From Rhizobium leucaenae USDA 9039 (GTDB lineage Bacteria > Pseudomonadota > Alphaproteobacteria > Rhizobiales > Rhizobiaceae): a DNA stretch of 64,000 nt. Position 1 is the stretch's first letter, and each line of letters starts with the position of its first letter. The stretch is taken from positions 124,001-188,000 of the forward strand of contig NZ_AUFB01000011.1 of the NCBI RefSeq assembly GCF_000426285.1, given 5' to 3'. Positions 1-8,131 of the stretch are shown piece by piece. The translations under genes and the position numbers were made by a program. The notes under the pieces are model-generated. The model worked only from the letters and a program-made list of their open reading frames with translations. It searched no databases and was not told the DNA's origin.

Positions 1-252
1 GGCCGGCAGGCCAGTGATCATGGCAAGAACCAGCGTTACCAGCAGATAGGAAGGCCAGCCGATGACGTGGTCGCTGCGCAGCCACCACAGCCAGAAGAAG
101 GTCATGGTTGCCGTCCAGATGGTGATGCCGATCAGGTTGGCAAAACGCATCCTGCCTTCGAATATACGCTCCGTTGCCGGACCGATATCGGCTGGACCGA
201 CGGAAGGCCGACGCGTCGCGTGGACACCGATTGCCGCGGGGATCTTTCCCAT
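1..252 (-). CDS. N-terminal part of a membrane protein, probably a family-2 glycosyltransferase (truncated by the window)
   Basis: The reading frame opens with ATG at 250-252 on the minus strand, preceded by an AAGGTGA ribosome site, and stays open for 84 codons to the window edge. After about 30 polar residues and an acidic/basic stretch there are two hydrophobic segments (about residues 35-52 and 62-84) separated by a short Trp/Arg-rich loop (WLWWLRSDH). This N-terminal pattern of a cytosolic lead plus two membrane spans resembles rhizobial cellulose-synthase-like family-2 glycosyltransferases, but the catalytic domain lies outside the window. The membrane nature is seen; the glycosyltransferase call is from memory of the family and remains tentative. 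Confidence 0.45.
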   Translation of the reverse strand, partial: MGKIPAAIGVHATRRPSVGPADIGPATERIFEGRMRFANLIGITIWTATMTFFWLWWLRSDHVIGWPSYLLVTLVLAMITGLPA

Positions 253-846
253 GACGTCACCTTCAGAGCGAAAGAGAGGATGGCGGTGATCCGCCGCCGA
301 CACGAGCCGTTTCAGCTTGACGCAGGGGGATGGATGGCAACCCTTTTGAGGAGAAAGGATCGCCATCCGTGGGAAAAAATCTACGCACTACACCTCCCCT
401 CCCTTATCAACTAACGGCACCAGTAGGCCGCATGCTGTACTTAAAAGGCTTTGAATGAGATGAGTAACGAAAATTTATTTTCAGTAATAATATGTGTTAA
501 ACTCCGATTTTTACCAGTTTCGAATCGGATGTTAACTTGCTTATTAAGGTAATGATAAAACGACTTTACGCTACGTCAACGGAAATCTGATGGATGATTA
601 GGTAAACTATACTAAATAGCTATTTGATTGGCGAGATTTGGTTGGGTCCTGCATGGAACCTAGTTTTCTTTCAGGAACGGCCTAAGGGGTGGGATCAACG
701 CAACGAGAGGGAGATGGGCGAGACGTCGTCGGCCTTGTTCAGGCCGCGGCTCGGGCGATATGATATCCAGCCCGGAAGCAGCGAAGACGAAAACGGCCGC
801 CCACGATGTCGCGAACGGCCGTCCCCTCTCAATTCCTATATGTGGA
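253..846. other. intergenic region between the truncated gene and the LuxR-type regulator
   Basis: About 590 bases, AT-rich from 420 to 640, without a convincing gene. A short frame at 624-899 on the plus strand mostly overlaps the regulator antisense and has no family features. A perfect 12-base palindrome AAATAGCTATTT lies at 614-625. The right-hand end holds the terminator-like hairpin of the regulator gene. Confidence 0.6.
788..822 (-). terminator. terminator-like hairpin of the LuxR-type regulator gene
   Basis: A perfect 7-base stem (ACGGCCG at 793-799 with CGGCCGT at 816-822) sits 25 bases beyond the stop codon of the regulator. Read on the minus strand it is followed by TTTTC, so it is a modest Rho-independent terminator candidate. 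Confidence 0.45.
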
Positions 847-1656
847 TCAGTTTCGCCACCGACGCGACGGATCACGATCCAGCCCGTTGTCCGAATTGAA
901 GAAGCGTGAGGCCGCTTCCGTGCGATTGCGGACATTCATTTTCTTGTAGATGTTACGGACGTGAACTTTGACCGTATTTTCGGACAGGCTGAGCTGGTCC
1001 GCTATGATCTTGTTCTGTGTCCCCTTGCAAATGAGATCCAAGATTTGGACCTCGCGCGTGGTCAGTGCCTGCAGACTGCCGCTGCGCATGGCAATAGCAT
1101 CCTCGTAGGGTCTATGGCCATTCGTAAAACGCGTCTGTGCCTGATAGAGCGGCTGACTAAGATGCGGCCCGTCCCCGGAGAGCCGGCGCAAAAGCGCCGA
1201 GGGGAAGTGTTCGCCACCTTTCATCAACAGATCGATCGCTGCCATGAACACATCGAGGCGGAGATTGAGCGGCAGAACGCCGTGTATATTCCGTCCTTCG
1301 ACAAGTCTGGCCACGTATGGATCATGCAGATCGATCGTTTCGACGACCAGCCCGATCGATATTCCGGGCGAATTCGCCCTTATTGCATGCAAAGTATCCT
1401 GCATTTCTTCGGATTGAAGATGGTACAGCAGGATCAGTTTGACGCCCTCAAGAAGCTTGCCTTGAAGCGCTTTCGGGTCCGTAATGCTAACAATGTCGTA
1501 TGCTGAAAATCTGGTGCCTAACGTCTGCACCAGGCATTCAGAAAAGAGATCGGCATCCGCCAGTACGACGATAGTCTCTCTCAAGTTTATGATATTATGA
1601 TTGTCCTCAGCATCCCCTGTTCTTACGCTTGCGATGTACATTTGTGCATCCCCCAA
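847..1656 (-). CDS. LuxR-type transcriptional regulator with degenerate receiver-like domain
   Basis: 269 residues. The C-terminal part (about 195-255) is a clear GerE/LuxR helix-turn-helix: LTTREVQILDLICKG followed by SENTVKVHVRNIYKKM. The N-terminal part (about 28-150) has the alternating strand/helix pattern of a response-regulator receiver (VVLADADLFSECL), but the position where the phosphoacceptor Asp is expected reads LILLYHL (about 74-80), so phosphorylation is doubtful. It is transcribed away from the type I secretion locus, sharing a 1-kb divergent intergenic region, so it is a candidate regulator of the exoprotein genes; that link is inferred from position only. The exact ligand or signal cannot be told. 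Confidence 0.85.
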   Translation of the reverse strand: MGDAQMYIASVRTGDAEDNHNIINLRETIVVLADADLFSECLVQTLGTRFSAYDIVSITDPKALQGKLLEGVKLILLYHLQSEEMQDTLHAIRANSPGISIGLVVETIDLHDPYVARLVEGRNIHGVLPLNLRLDVFMAAIDLLMKGGEHFPSALLRRLSGDGPHLSQPLYQAQTRFTNGHRPYEDAIAMRSGSLQALTTREVQILDLICKGTQNKIIADQLSLSENTVKVHVRNIYKKMNVRNRTEAASRFFNSDNGLDRDPSRRWRN

Positions 1657-2677
1657 AGCTCGCAGCCATGTGTTGTTAACCCGCTTTTTGCCGGAATTTT
1701 TTTATGAGCACGGTGCCCTGATAGGACTGTTTATGCAGTCTTCTTAATTAATGTAAAACTATATTAATCCATGCGACCATAATTGGAAATTGCCCAAACG
1801 GGTTAGTTTTGCCGCGAAAGCGTTAAAAATTATCACAAATGTGGGAATTTGGCCAAATTGGGTGCCGTATTTGTGCTCAGTTTTGCACATTTCCGGACAT
1901 TTCGGTCTAATCAACTAGCCTAAGGTGGAGGTCACCCTTCGACCGCCAACGGCCCAATCGACCGAAATGGGTAGGCCGACTCGATGTGCTGGAGCTTGGC
2001 TCAAAGGATAGTAAGCGTCGATATACTTTTTATTACAATTTGAAATTTCATAGGCATGAATCTTTTTTGCAACGGCTGGGAACTTAGTTTGATTTTTGAA
2101 ATATATTACTTCGACACCCTATGGCAATTCGTGATCGCTTAAGTCAGACGGATTAAGACTGCACGCATGGCCGATCGCGCTCGGAAGCGCCGACATAGCG
2201 GATGGCGGCTCACGAGATTTCAAAAAGCCAAGTGACAACAGCACTTTAAACGTTGTGCGCTCATCGGGCGAAATCCAATTTGTGAAGCTGAAACAGGGCG
2301 GTAGCCCGAATTGGTATCTATGAGCTTGCGTTGTTTTCGGTCAAAGTCCAACCGTTCCGCACCAACCGCGGAGCTTGGGGAAAATGGCATTCCGGTCCTT
2401 TGTCTCGCGTCCCGGACAACCTCCTCCTCCCCTACTTCTAGAGACAACAGAAAGCAGAAGGCGTTGACGCTCTAACCCGAGCGCCAGGGCGGATTTGCGT
2501 ACTTTGTTTTGCGTGACCGCAAATCCCAATGGGCCAGGTCTGAACCAACAGGCCGGTTTTGACGGTAGCATGTAGTGCGTACACTGCCGCAACGTTAACA
2601 GAGTTGGGGCCGCCCCGAGCAGATCCCGTTTAGATGAGAGGGATTCCCGAGACGGCCTCCTTATTTGGAGGAAATGT
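1657..2677. other. 1-kb divergent regulatory region upstream of the exoprotein genes
   Basis: No gene is supported here. The left half (1660-2130) is strikingly AT-rich compared with its neighbours and contains nested palindromes near 1834-1875. The right half (2220-2670) is more GC-rich but carries only short unsupported frames. It ends in a strong ribosome site (GGAGG near 2665) for the first exoprotein. The length suggests a complex promoter region or a long 5' leader. Confidence 0.6.
1834..1875. promoter_or_regulatory. nested palindromes, candidate operator
   Basis: An inner perfect 14-base palindrome AATTTGGCCAAATT (1846-1859) is flanked by an outer inverted pair CACAAAT (1834-1840) and ATTTGTG (1869-1875), with almost the same centre. 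It lies about 180 bases upstream of the LuxR-type regulator start, in the region shared with the exoprotein operon, and may bind that regulator. Binding is inference. Confidence 0.4.
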
Positions 2678-3604
2678 ATGATGTCTCCTGATTTTGATAT
2701 CGCCAACATCAGCGCCGATGACGACCTGAAAGTCGGCGCGTTGGCGGATGGTCTCGCGACCAGCGCCGTCAATTCGACGGAAGTGGATGACGGTTCGACT
2801 GGCCTTGTCGGCGTCGCCAATACCAACAACAGCAACAATACCAACACCACAGATACCGATCTCGACGTCAAAAACAACGGCGACAATCGCGACAACACCA
2901 ACAATGGCGACAATCGCGATAACAGCTATGATGAGAACCACGACAACAAGGTAATCACCAAGACCGACACCGACGTCCACACCGAAGCTAACAACAACGG
3001 TGACAACCGCGACAACAGCTACGATTACAAGGCCATCACCAAGACCGATACCGACGTCCACACCGAAGCCAACAACAACGGTGACAATCGCGACAACTAC
3101 TCCTACAGCGACTCCAGTACCCATTCCAACTATGATTTTGGAACGATCAGCGATGTCCACGATGTCGGCAATCTCGGCGTCGCCGGCCATGATCTTACCT
3201 TCAATCTCGGGGATGATTACTCCTTCAATCTCAATATCGATGGCGTGCTCAACAATGCGCTGGGCGGCGGCAATGATACCGGCTTTAGTCTGGTTCAAGC
3301 CAACAATCTCGCTGATCAGGATCAGGCCTATGATGTGCGGATGCAAAACCAAGGTGCGAGCATCGACCTGACCGCTGAAGGTGGCCATTCTCATGCCGAT
3401 GGCCTCGATCTCGACCCGACCTTCAATTGGAACGGCGTGCCGAGCGTGGGCCACGACATGTCGGGTACGGCGACAGCGGATTCTACCGCTATCATCTCCA
3501 ATTCCGGCTTCCATCAGGAAGTGGTCCAGGGCGCTAATCTGCTCACCAACACGGCCGATATCGCCGTTGGCGGCGATCATCACGTGACCACTGGCGACAC
3601 CTGA
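2678..3604 (+). CDS. Asn/Asp-rich repeat exoprotein, probable type I secretion substrate
   Basis: 308 residues starting at ATG 2678 behind a GGAGG site (a second ATG follows directly). There is no N-terminal signal peptide, no membrane span and no cysteine. Residues about 60-145 consist of acidic, hydrophilic repeats built on NNGDNRDN (four copies), including two tandem 27-residue units that begin K(V/A)ITKTDTDVHTEANN. The C-terminal half is Gly/Asn/Asp/His-rich with beta-like alternation. Absence of a Sec signal, acidic repeat composition and the exporter genes just downstream point to secretion by the type I system. I do not recognise a named family; adhesin, matrix protein or metal-binding roles are possible but unproven. 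Confidence 0.8.
   Translation: MMSPDFDIANISADDDLKVGALADGLATSAVNSTEVDDGSTGLVGVANTNNSNNTNTTDTDLDVKNNGDNRDNTNNGDNRDNSYDENHDNKVITKTDTDVHTEANNNGDNRDNSYDYKAITKTDTDVHTEANNNGDNRDNYSYSDSSTHSNYDFGTISDVHDVGNLGVAGHDLTFNLGDDYSFNLNIDGVLNNALGGGNDTGFSLVQANNLADQDQAYDVRMQNQGASIDLTAEGGHSHADGLDLDPTFNWNGVPSVGHDMSGTATADSTAIISNSGFHQEVVQGANLLTNTADIAVGGDHHVTTGDT
2948..3109 (+). repeat. tandem 81-base repeat (two copies) inside the exoprotein gene
   Basis: Copy 1 spans 2948-3028 and copy 2 spans 3029-3109. They differ by scattered substitutions, mostly synonymous, except near the end of the unit. Each encodes a 27-residue unit, so repeat number can change without a frameshift. Confidence 0.85.
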
Positions 3605-3630
3605 TTTCGAAGCGAGAGCCACGCCGTTTT

Positions 3631-3660
3631 GTGCGCCGGCCGGTCGTCCGGCCGGCGCAC
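3631..3660. terminator. perfect 13-bp hairpin between the two exoprotein genes
   Basis: GTGCGCCGGCCGG (3631-3643), loop TCGT, then its exact complement (3648-3660). It begins 27 bases after the stop of the first exoprotein. The following bases (TTACG) are not a real T run, so it is more likely a partial terminator or an mRNA-stabilising 3' structure that raises the first gene's product relative to the rest of the operon. Confidence 0.6.
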
Positions 3661-3760
3661 TTACGTGGCTTGAACCTGGATTTCCCTGAAATGACAGCCG
3701 GCGGTAAGCGACGGCATCGATTCGGACAGACCAGGCGTTTCCGAAAATGGGAGGCTCGTC

Positions 3761-5794
3761 ATGCACGCGGAAAAAATCTCGGAGATCATCGCCCACTTTA
3801 TCGGGCTCTTCGACACGCAGATCGAGGATCTGCGTCTGCGGCTGAGCTACACGGACGGAACATTCCCCGAGGAGAAACCGGCGGAGCAGATGGATCCCGC
3901 CCCGGTGAAGGACGACTTTGCTTCCGGGCTGACGATGGTCGACTACGCTCCGAACGTGAAATTCCTCGATTCGCCCTATTACTTCCGCGTTGGCTACGCA
4001 CACCTTCATGACGATCCTTATCACGCGCGCCTAAGGGGTCCTGAAGGCCCCGCCCCGGTGGAAATCCCCGTCATTCACCGTCCCGCCGACATCGAATTCC
4101 AGCCTGCAGCTATGCCAACCAAACTCGAGGTCTACATGGGTCCAGGTTCGGAGACCGCCCATGTGGTGCAGGCCAATGTCTTGCGCGACGACGATGTGCT
4201 CGACATGACGAATTCTTCGCATCATCTCATTCGCGATGTCTCCGACGTTTACGACTGGCTGGGTCAAGCGACCGTGAAAGCCGAGGCATTGTCACCCCTT
4301 GACTCCCTCCAGCGCACGGAGAGCACCGAGGGCATGATCAAGCTCAATGACGATCTGCACGCTTTTGCCAAAAGCATCGAAGACAGCGGCGGCACCTACA
4401 TTCAGGACCCCGACGGCAGCCATTACCTGGCGATTGCCGGCAATGAGCTCGACGGCATCTTCGTCAACGGTGTGCAGGTCACCAGCGCCCCATACCTGGA
4501 AGATTCCATGCCGGATCGCGGCCCTGCCGCGCAAAAATCGGAGATCGAAGGAACGGACGGAGCTGTTCATCAAACAGGACAGGGTCCGAACTCCCTCAAT
4601 ATCGAGGCCGGCAGCAATATTGTCGCAAACCTCGTCAACATCGTCGACACGAATGTCATCTCGCACGTCATGGCCGTCATGGGCGATTATCATTCCATCG
4701 ACGCGATTTCACAGAGCTATATCTACAGCGACAACGATAAAGTTGATGGCATCTTAGGCAATGACGATCAGTCTTCGCAAAGCGCCTTGACGATCGGCAG
4801 GAACATCGCCGTTTTCCAGCACAGCGAGTTTCAGACGACCGCGTCACCCGAACACAGCGACGACGGCAATCCGGCTTTCCCGAGCTTCTGGCGTGTCAGC
4901 GTCATCGAAGGCGACGTCTCGTTCCTGCATTGGACGGAACAGTACAATTTCCTTTCCGACAACGACACGATGCGGGTGACGACCACCGGTGCCGAGACGA
5001 CGCTGCTGACCGGCGGCAACACGCTGGTCGACCTCGCCTCCTATTTCGGGCTCGGCATGCAGTACGATCTGATGATCGTCGGTGGCCACGCCTTTGACAT
5101 CAATTCGATCAGCCAGATCTCGGTGCTCTACGACAACGACGTCGTATCGACCACACAAGCCGGCGAACATGTTCAGACCGGCGGCAATCTGCTCTGGAAT
5201 CTCGCCTCGATCAACAATGTCGGCCTATCGGATCGTTTCACGACGATGCCTGATTTCGTCAACGACACGGTGAAGAATATCCAGGATCACACGAGCGAGA
5301 TACCGGACGGCCTTGCCCACGACCCGAACTTCGCCGGTCAGGAGGCGCTGAACGTTCTCTACATCACCGGCAACTTCTTCGACGTCAACGTTGTCAAGCA
5401 GATCAACGTCGTTGGCGATTCCGATATCGTACACCAGGTGGCGAACGACGTTGTGGCGAACAATCAGAACGCCACCGTGTCGATCGACACGGGCAGCAAT
5501 GCCCTGGTCAACATCGCCAGCATTACCGATTACGATAGCGTCGGTCACACCACCTATCTCGCCGGCAATCTTTATTCCGATACCGTCCTCATCCAGGGCG
5601 GGCTGGTCGATCATGATCAGACCAATCAGACCAATGCAACCGCGACCCAGCAGAGCCAACCGCTGGCCAATGAAGCGATCGCTTTCCTTGGCGATCACGA
5701 TCCACAGCCCACGCAGAATGAAACCATCGATCTCGGCCACGACATGTCCTGGCACAATGGCACTGTCGGCGACGTCATGCAGACCATGACGTAG
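3761..5794 (+). CDS. large repeat-bearing exoprotein, probable type I secretion substrate
   Basis: 677 residues, acidic, with no signal peptide or membrane span. The first 250 residues are non-repetitive. From about residue 280 to 640 a degenerate module recurs about four times: a (T/G)G(S/G)N-x-LxNxAxI segment, then a hydrophobic strand ending in GxxxDxNxIxQ and a (D/N)xD(x)V turn (for example GHAFDINSISQ, GNFFDVNVVKQ, GDYHSIDAISQ). The last 60 residues are Gln/Asn/Thr-rich and end in a His/Asp/Gly segment, compatible with a C-terminal type I secretion signal. It lies between the first exoprotein and the ABC exporter, 24 bases upstream of the latter. Related proteins occur in rhizobia, as far as I recall, under generic type I secretion names; the function is unknown to me. 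Confidence 0.8.
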   Translation: MHAEKISEIIAHFIGLFDTQIEDLRLRLSYTDGTFPEEKPAEQMDPAPVKDDFASGLTMVDYAPNVKFLDSPYYFRVGYAHLHDDPYHARLRGPEGPAPVEIPVIHRPADIEFQPAAMPTKLEVYMGPGSETAHVVQANVLRDDDVLDMTNSSHHLIRDVSDVYDWLGQATVKAEALSPLDSLQRTESTEGMIKLNDDLHAFAKSIEDSGGTYIQDPDGSHYLAIAGNELDGIFVNGVQVTSAPYLEDSMPDRGPAAQKSEIEGTDGAVHQTGQGPNSLNIEAGSNIVANLVNIVDTNVISHVMAVMGDYHSIDAISQSYIYSDNDKVDGILGNDDQSSQSALTIGRNIAVFQHSEFQTTASPEHSDDGNPAFPSFWRVSVIEGDVSFLHWTEQYNFLSDNDTMRVTTTGAETTLLTGGNTLVDLASYFGLGMQYDLMIVGGHAFDINSISQISVLYDNDVVSTTQAGEHVQTGGNLLWNLASINNVGLSDRFTTMPDFVNDTVKNIQDHTSEIPDGLAHDPNFAGQEALNVLYITGNFFDVNVVKQINVVGDSDIVHQVANDVVANNQNATVSIDTGSNALVNIASITDYDSVGHTTYLAGNLYSDTVLIQGGLVDHDQTNQTNATATQQSQPLANEAIAFLGDHDPQPTQNETIDLGHDMSWHNGTVGDVMQTMT

Positions 5795-5818
5795 CCGGAG
5801 AAGTAGGGAACGCCTCTG

Positions 5819-8131
5819 ATGAACCAGATTTCAAAGCTCAGCATGACGGAAAGCCGGACATTGCGCCTGACGTCGCTGGCGTCCGGCGAGGATGAGCGGA
5901 CGGCCGAGCGGGATACTGCCTCCTATATGGCGGCCATCGAGGACGCCGTGGATAGCCTGAAACGGTTGCGGCGCGAACCCAAAGCTGCCGTTGTTGCATC
6001 CCCTCCTCCACAGACGTCGATACCGGACGTGACAACCGAGGCTGTCACGGAAACCGAAGCCGTTGCCGCCCCTGCCGAGTTTTCCGTTGTACCGGAGGTT
6101 GATGAAGTATCCGCCACTCCCACGAGCGAGCTGGAGATGCGGCGGATACCGCCCGCTCCGGACGTCGATCCGGCGCCCGTCATCGAACCGGCACCCCGCG
6201 CGCCGGAGGCAGAAATGCCAAAGTCCGACATGAAGGTGAGCCAAGTTCAGCCATTGGCTCGGACGATCGACAACGACACGGGTCCGGTGCGTGAGAACGA
6301 GCGCCGCTCGGTTGCCGGCGGCGGCGGTCACGGTGGCAACGGCGAAACCGGCAAAGGCGGCGGCGGAGGAGGCAATGACGGTAGCATCTTCCACAAACGC
6401 AGCGCCCAGCCGATCAATTTCGCCGCCAGCCTGCGCAAAGGCATTTCAGTCGTTCAGCGCAATATGCTGATCGTCATGATCTTCACCTTGGCCATTAACA
6501 TTCTGGTATTGGCAATCCCGATCTATCTGTTCCAGATTTCCGACCGCGTTCTGACGAGCCGCTCGATCGATACGCTGGTCATGCTGACCATTGCCGTCGT
6601 CGGCGCCATCCTCCTGCAGGTCATCATGGATTCCGTCCGCCGTTTCATCCTGATGCGCACGGCCGTCGAACTGGAAGTGCAGCTCGGCGCGCCGATCCTG
6701 AGTGCGGCGGCCCGTGCATCCCTGAACGGCAACGGCCGCGACTACCAGACGCTTGCCGATCTGCAGCTACTCCGGTCCTTTTTGACCTCGGGCACGCTGC
6801 TTGCCTTCCTCGACGCGCCATTGATGCCGCTCTTTGTCGTCGTCGTCTATCTCGTGCATCCGAATCTCGGCTTAATCGTCATGACGTGCTGCGCCGTTCT
6901 GTTTCTGATCGCCTACCTCAATCAGAAGATGACGGCGAAACAGTTTGCCGAAGCCAACGCTTTCGTCAGCCGCGCCAATTTCCATCTCGATTCGATGGCG
7001 CGTAATTCGCAGATCATCAATGCCCTGGCGATGATCCCCGAAGCTGTGAAGATGTGGGGCCGCGAGACTGCGGGATCGTTGAAATCGCAGGTGGCGGCCC
7101 AGGATCGCAATATCGTCTTTTCGGGCCTCACCAAGGCTTGCCGCCTGATCACCCAGGTGACCCTGCTCGGCTGGGGTGCGCATCTGTCGCTCTCGGGTCA
7201 GTTGACGGGCGGCATGGTCATCGCAGCCTCCATCATCTCCGGCCGCGCCCTTGCGCCCGTCGAAGGGGCAATCGAGGGCTGGAACCAGTTCAATCATTCC
7301 CGTGCTGCCTACGGCCGCATCAAGCAGCTACTGTTGAATTCGCCGCTGAATTTCCCGCGGCTGCGTCTGCCCAATCCGGAAGGACGGCTCGATGTGGAGC
7401 GCATTCTCTTCGTGCCGCCGCCGCAGAAGCGGGTCGTTTTGAACGGCATCTCCTTTTCGTTGAAAAAGGGAGAATCGCTTGCCGTCATCGGCAATTCCGG
7501 CTCCGGCAAGACGACGCTCGGAAAGATGCTCGTGGGCTCGATCCTGCCAACCTCGGGCAATGTGCGGCTCGATCTTATGGATCTGCGGAACTGGGACCAG
7601 CGGCAATTCGGCGAGAGCATCGGCTACCTGCCGCAGGACGTGCAGCTCTTTCCGGGCACGATCAAGGCCAATATCTGCCGCATGCGTGACGACGTCGAAG
7701 ACCGGCTGATCTATGAGGCTGCCGTGCTTGCCGATGTGCATGAGTTGATCGCCAGCTTTCCGCAAGGCTATGAAACGGTCGTCGCTGCCGATGGCGCGCC
7801 GCTTTCCGGCGGGCAGAAGCAGCGCATTGCGCTCGCCCGCGCCTTCTTCGGCAATCCGAAATTTGTCGTTCTCGACGAGCCGAATTCCAATCTCGACACT
7901 GCCGGCGAGGCAGCGCTCGCCCGCGCGCTCATTCATGCCAAGAAACAGGGCATTACCACTGTAACGATCACCCAACGCCCTGCCCTGCTGCAATGCGTCG
8001 ACAAAATTCTGGTTCTGAAGGATGGGTCGGTGGCGCTGTTCGGTGAGCGCACCGAGGTGCTGAGAACGCTGAGCAACAAGCCCAACAACAACGAGATCGG
8101 CAATCGGCCGGCGGCAAGGATCGAAGGATGA
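5819..8131 (+). CDS. type I secretion system permease/ATPase (PrtD-like ABC exporter)
   Basis: 770 residues. Inner-membrane ABC exporter that energises one-step secretion across both membranes with the HlyD-type adaptor encoded next. After an unusual hydrophilic lead of about 190 residues (Pro/Glu/Ala-rich, ending in a poly-Gly linker, about 162-188) come the transmembrane domain (about 210-500) and the nucleotide-binding domain: Walker A GNSGSGKTT at 558-566, signature LSGGQ at 662-666, Walker B FVVLDE at 682-687. Typical PrtD proteins are about 570-590 residues, so the extension is what makes this one long. Its stop overlaps the start of the adaptor (ATGA). No TolC-type outer-membrane gene is present in the window. 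Confidence 0.93.
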   Translation: MNQISKLSMTESRTLRLTSLASGEDERTAERDTASYMAAIEDAVDSLKRLRREPKAAVVASPPPQTSIPDVTTEAVTETEAVAAPAEFSVVPEVDEVSATPTSELEMRRIPPAPDVDPAPVIEPAPRAPEAEMPKSDMKVSQVQPLARTIDNDTGPVRENERRSVAGGGGHGGNGETGKGGGGGGNDGSIFHKRSAQPINFAASLRKGISVVQRNMLIVMIFTLAINILVLAIPIYLFQISDRVLTSRSIDTLVMLTIAVVGAILLQVIMDSVRRFILMRTAVELEVQLGAPILSAAARASLNGNGRDYQTLADLQLLRSFLTSGTLLAFLDAPLMPLFVVVVYLVHPNLGLIVMTCCAVLFLIAYLNQKMTAKQFAEANAFVSRANFHLDSMARNSQIINALAMIPEAVKMWGRETAGSLKSQVAAQDRNIVFSGLTKACRLITQVTLLGWGAHLSLSGQLTGGMVIAASIISGRALAPVEGAIEGWNQFNHSRAAYGRIKQLLLNSPLNFPRLRLPNPEGRLDVERILFVPPPQKRVVLNGISFSLKKGESLAVIGNSGSGKTTLGKMLVGSILPTSGNVRLDLMDLRNWDQRQFGESIGYLPQDVQLFPGTIKANICRMRDDVEDRLIYEAAVLADVHELIASFPQGYETVVAADGAPLSGGQKQRIALARAFFGNPKFVVLDEPNSNLDTAGEAALARALIHAKKQGITTVTITQRPALLQCVDKILVLKDGSVALFGERTEVLRTLSNKPNNNEIGNRPAARIEG

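Noticed and set aside
624..899. 91-codon plus-strand frame overlapping the LuxR-type gene
   Set aside because: Its second half is antisense to the regulator, and it contains no recognisable domain.
2948..3109. CRISPR-like array
   Set aside because: The two 81-base units are coding tandem repeats without spacers.
2678..5794. Large overlapping minus-strand frames across the exoprotein genes
   Set aside because: They are shadows produced by the Asn/Asp/Val-rich codon pattern of the plus-strand genes and have no start signals or domains.
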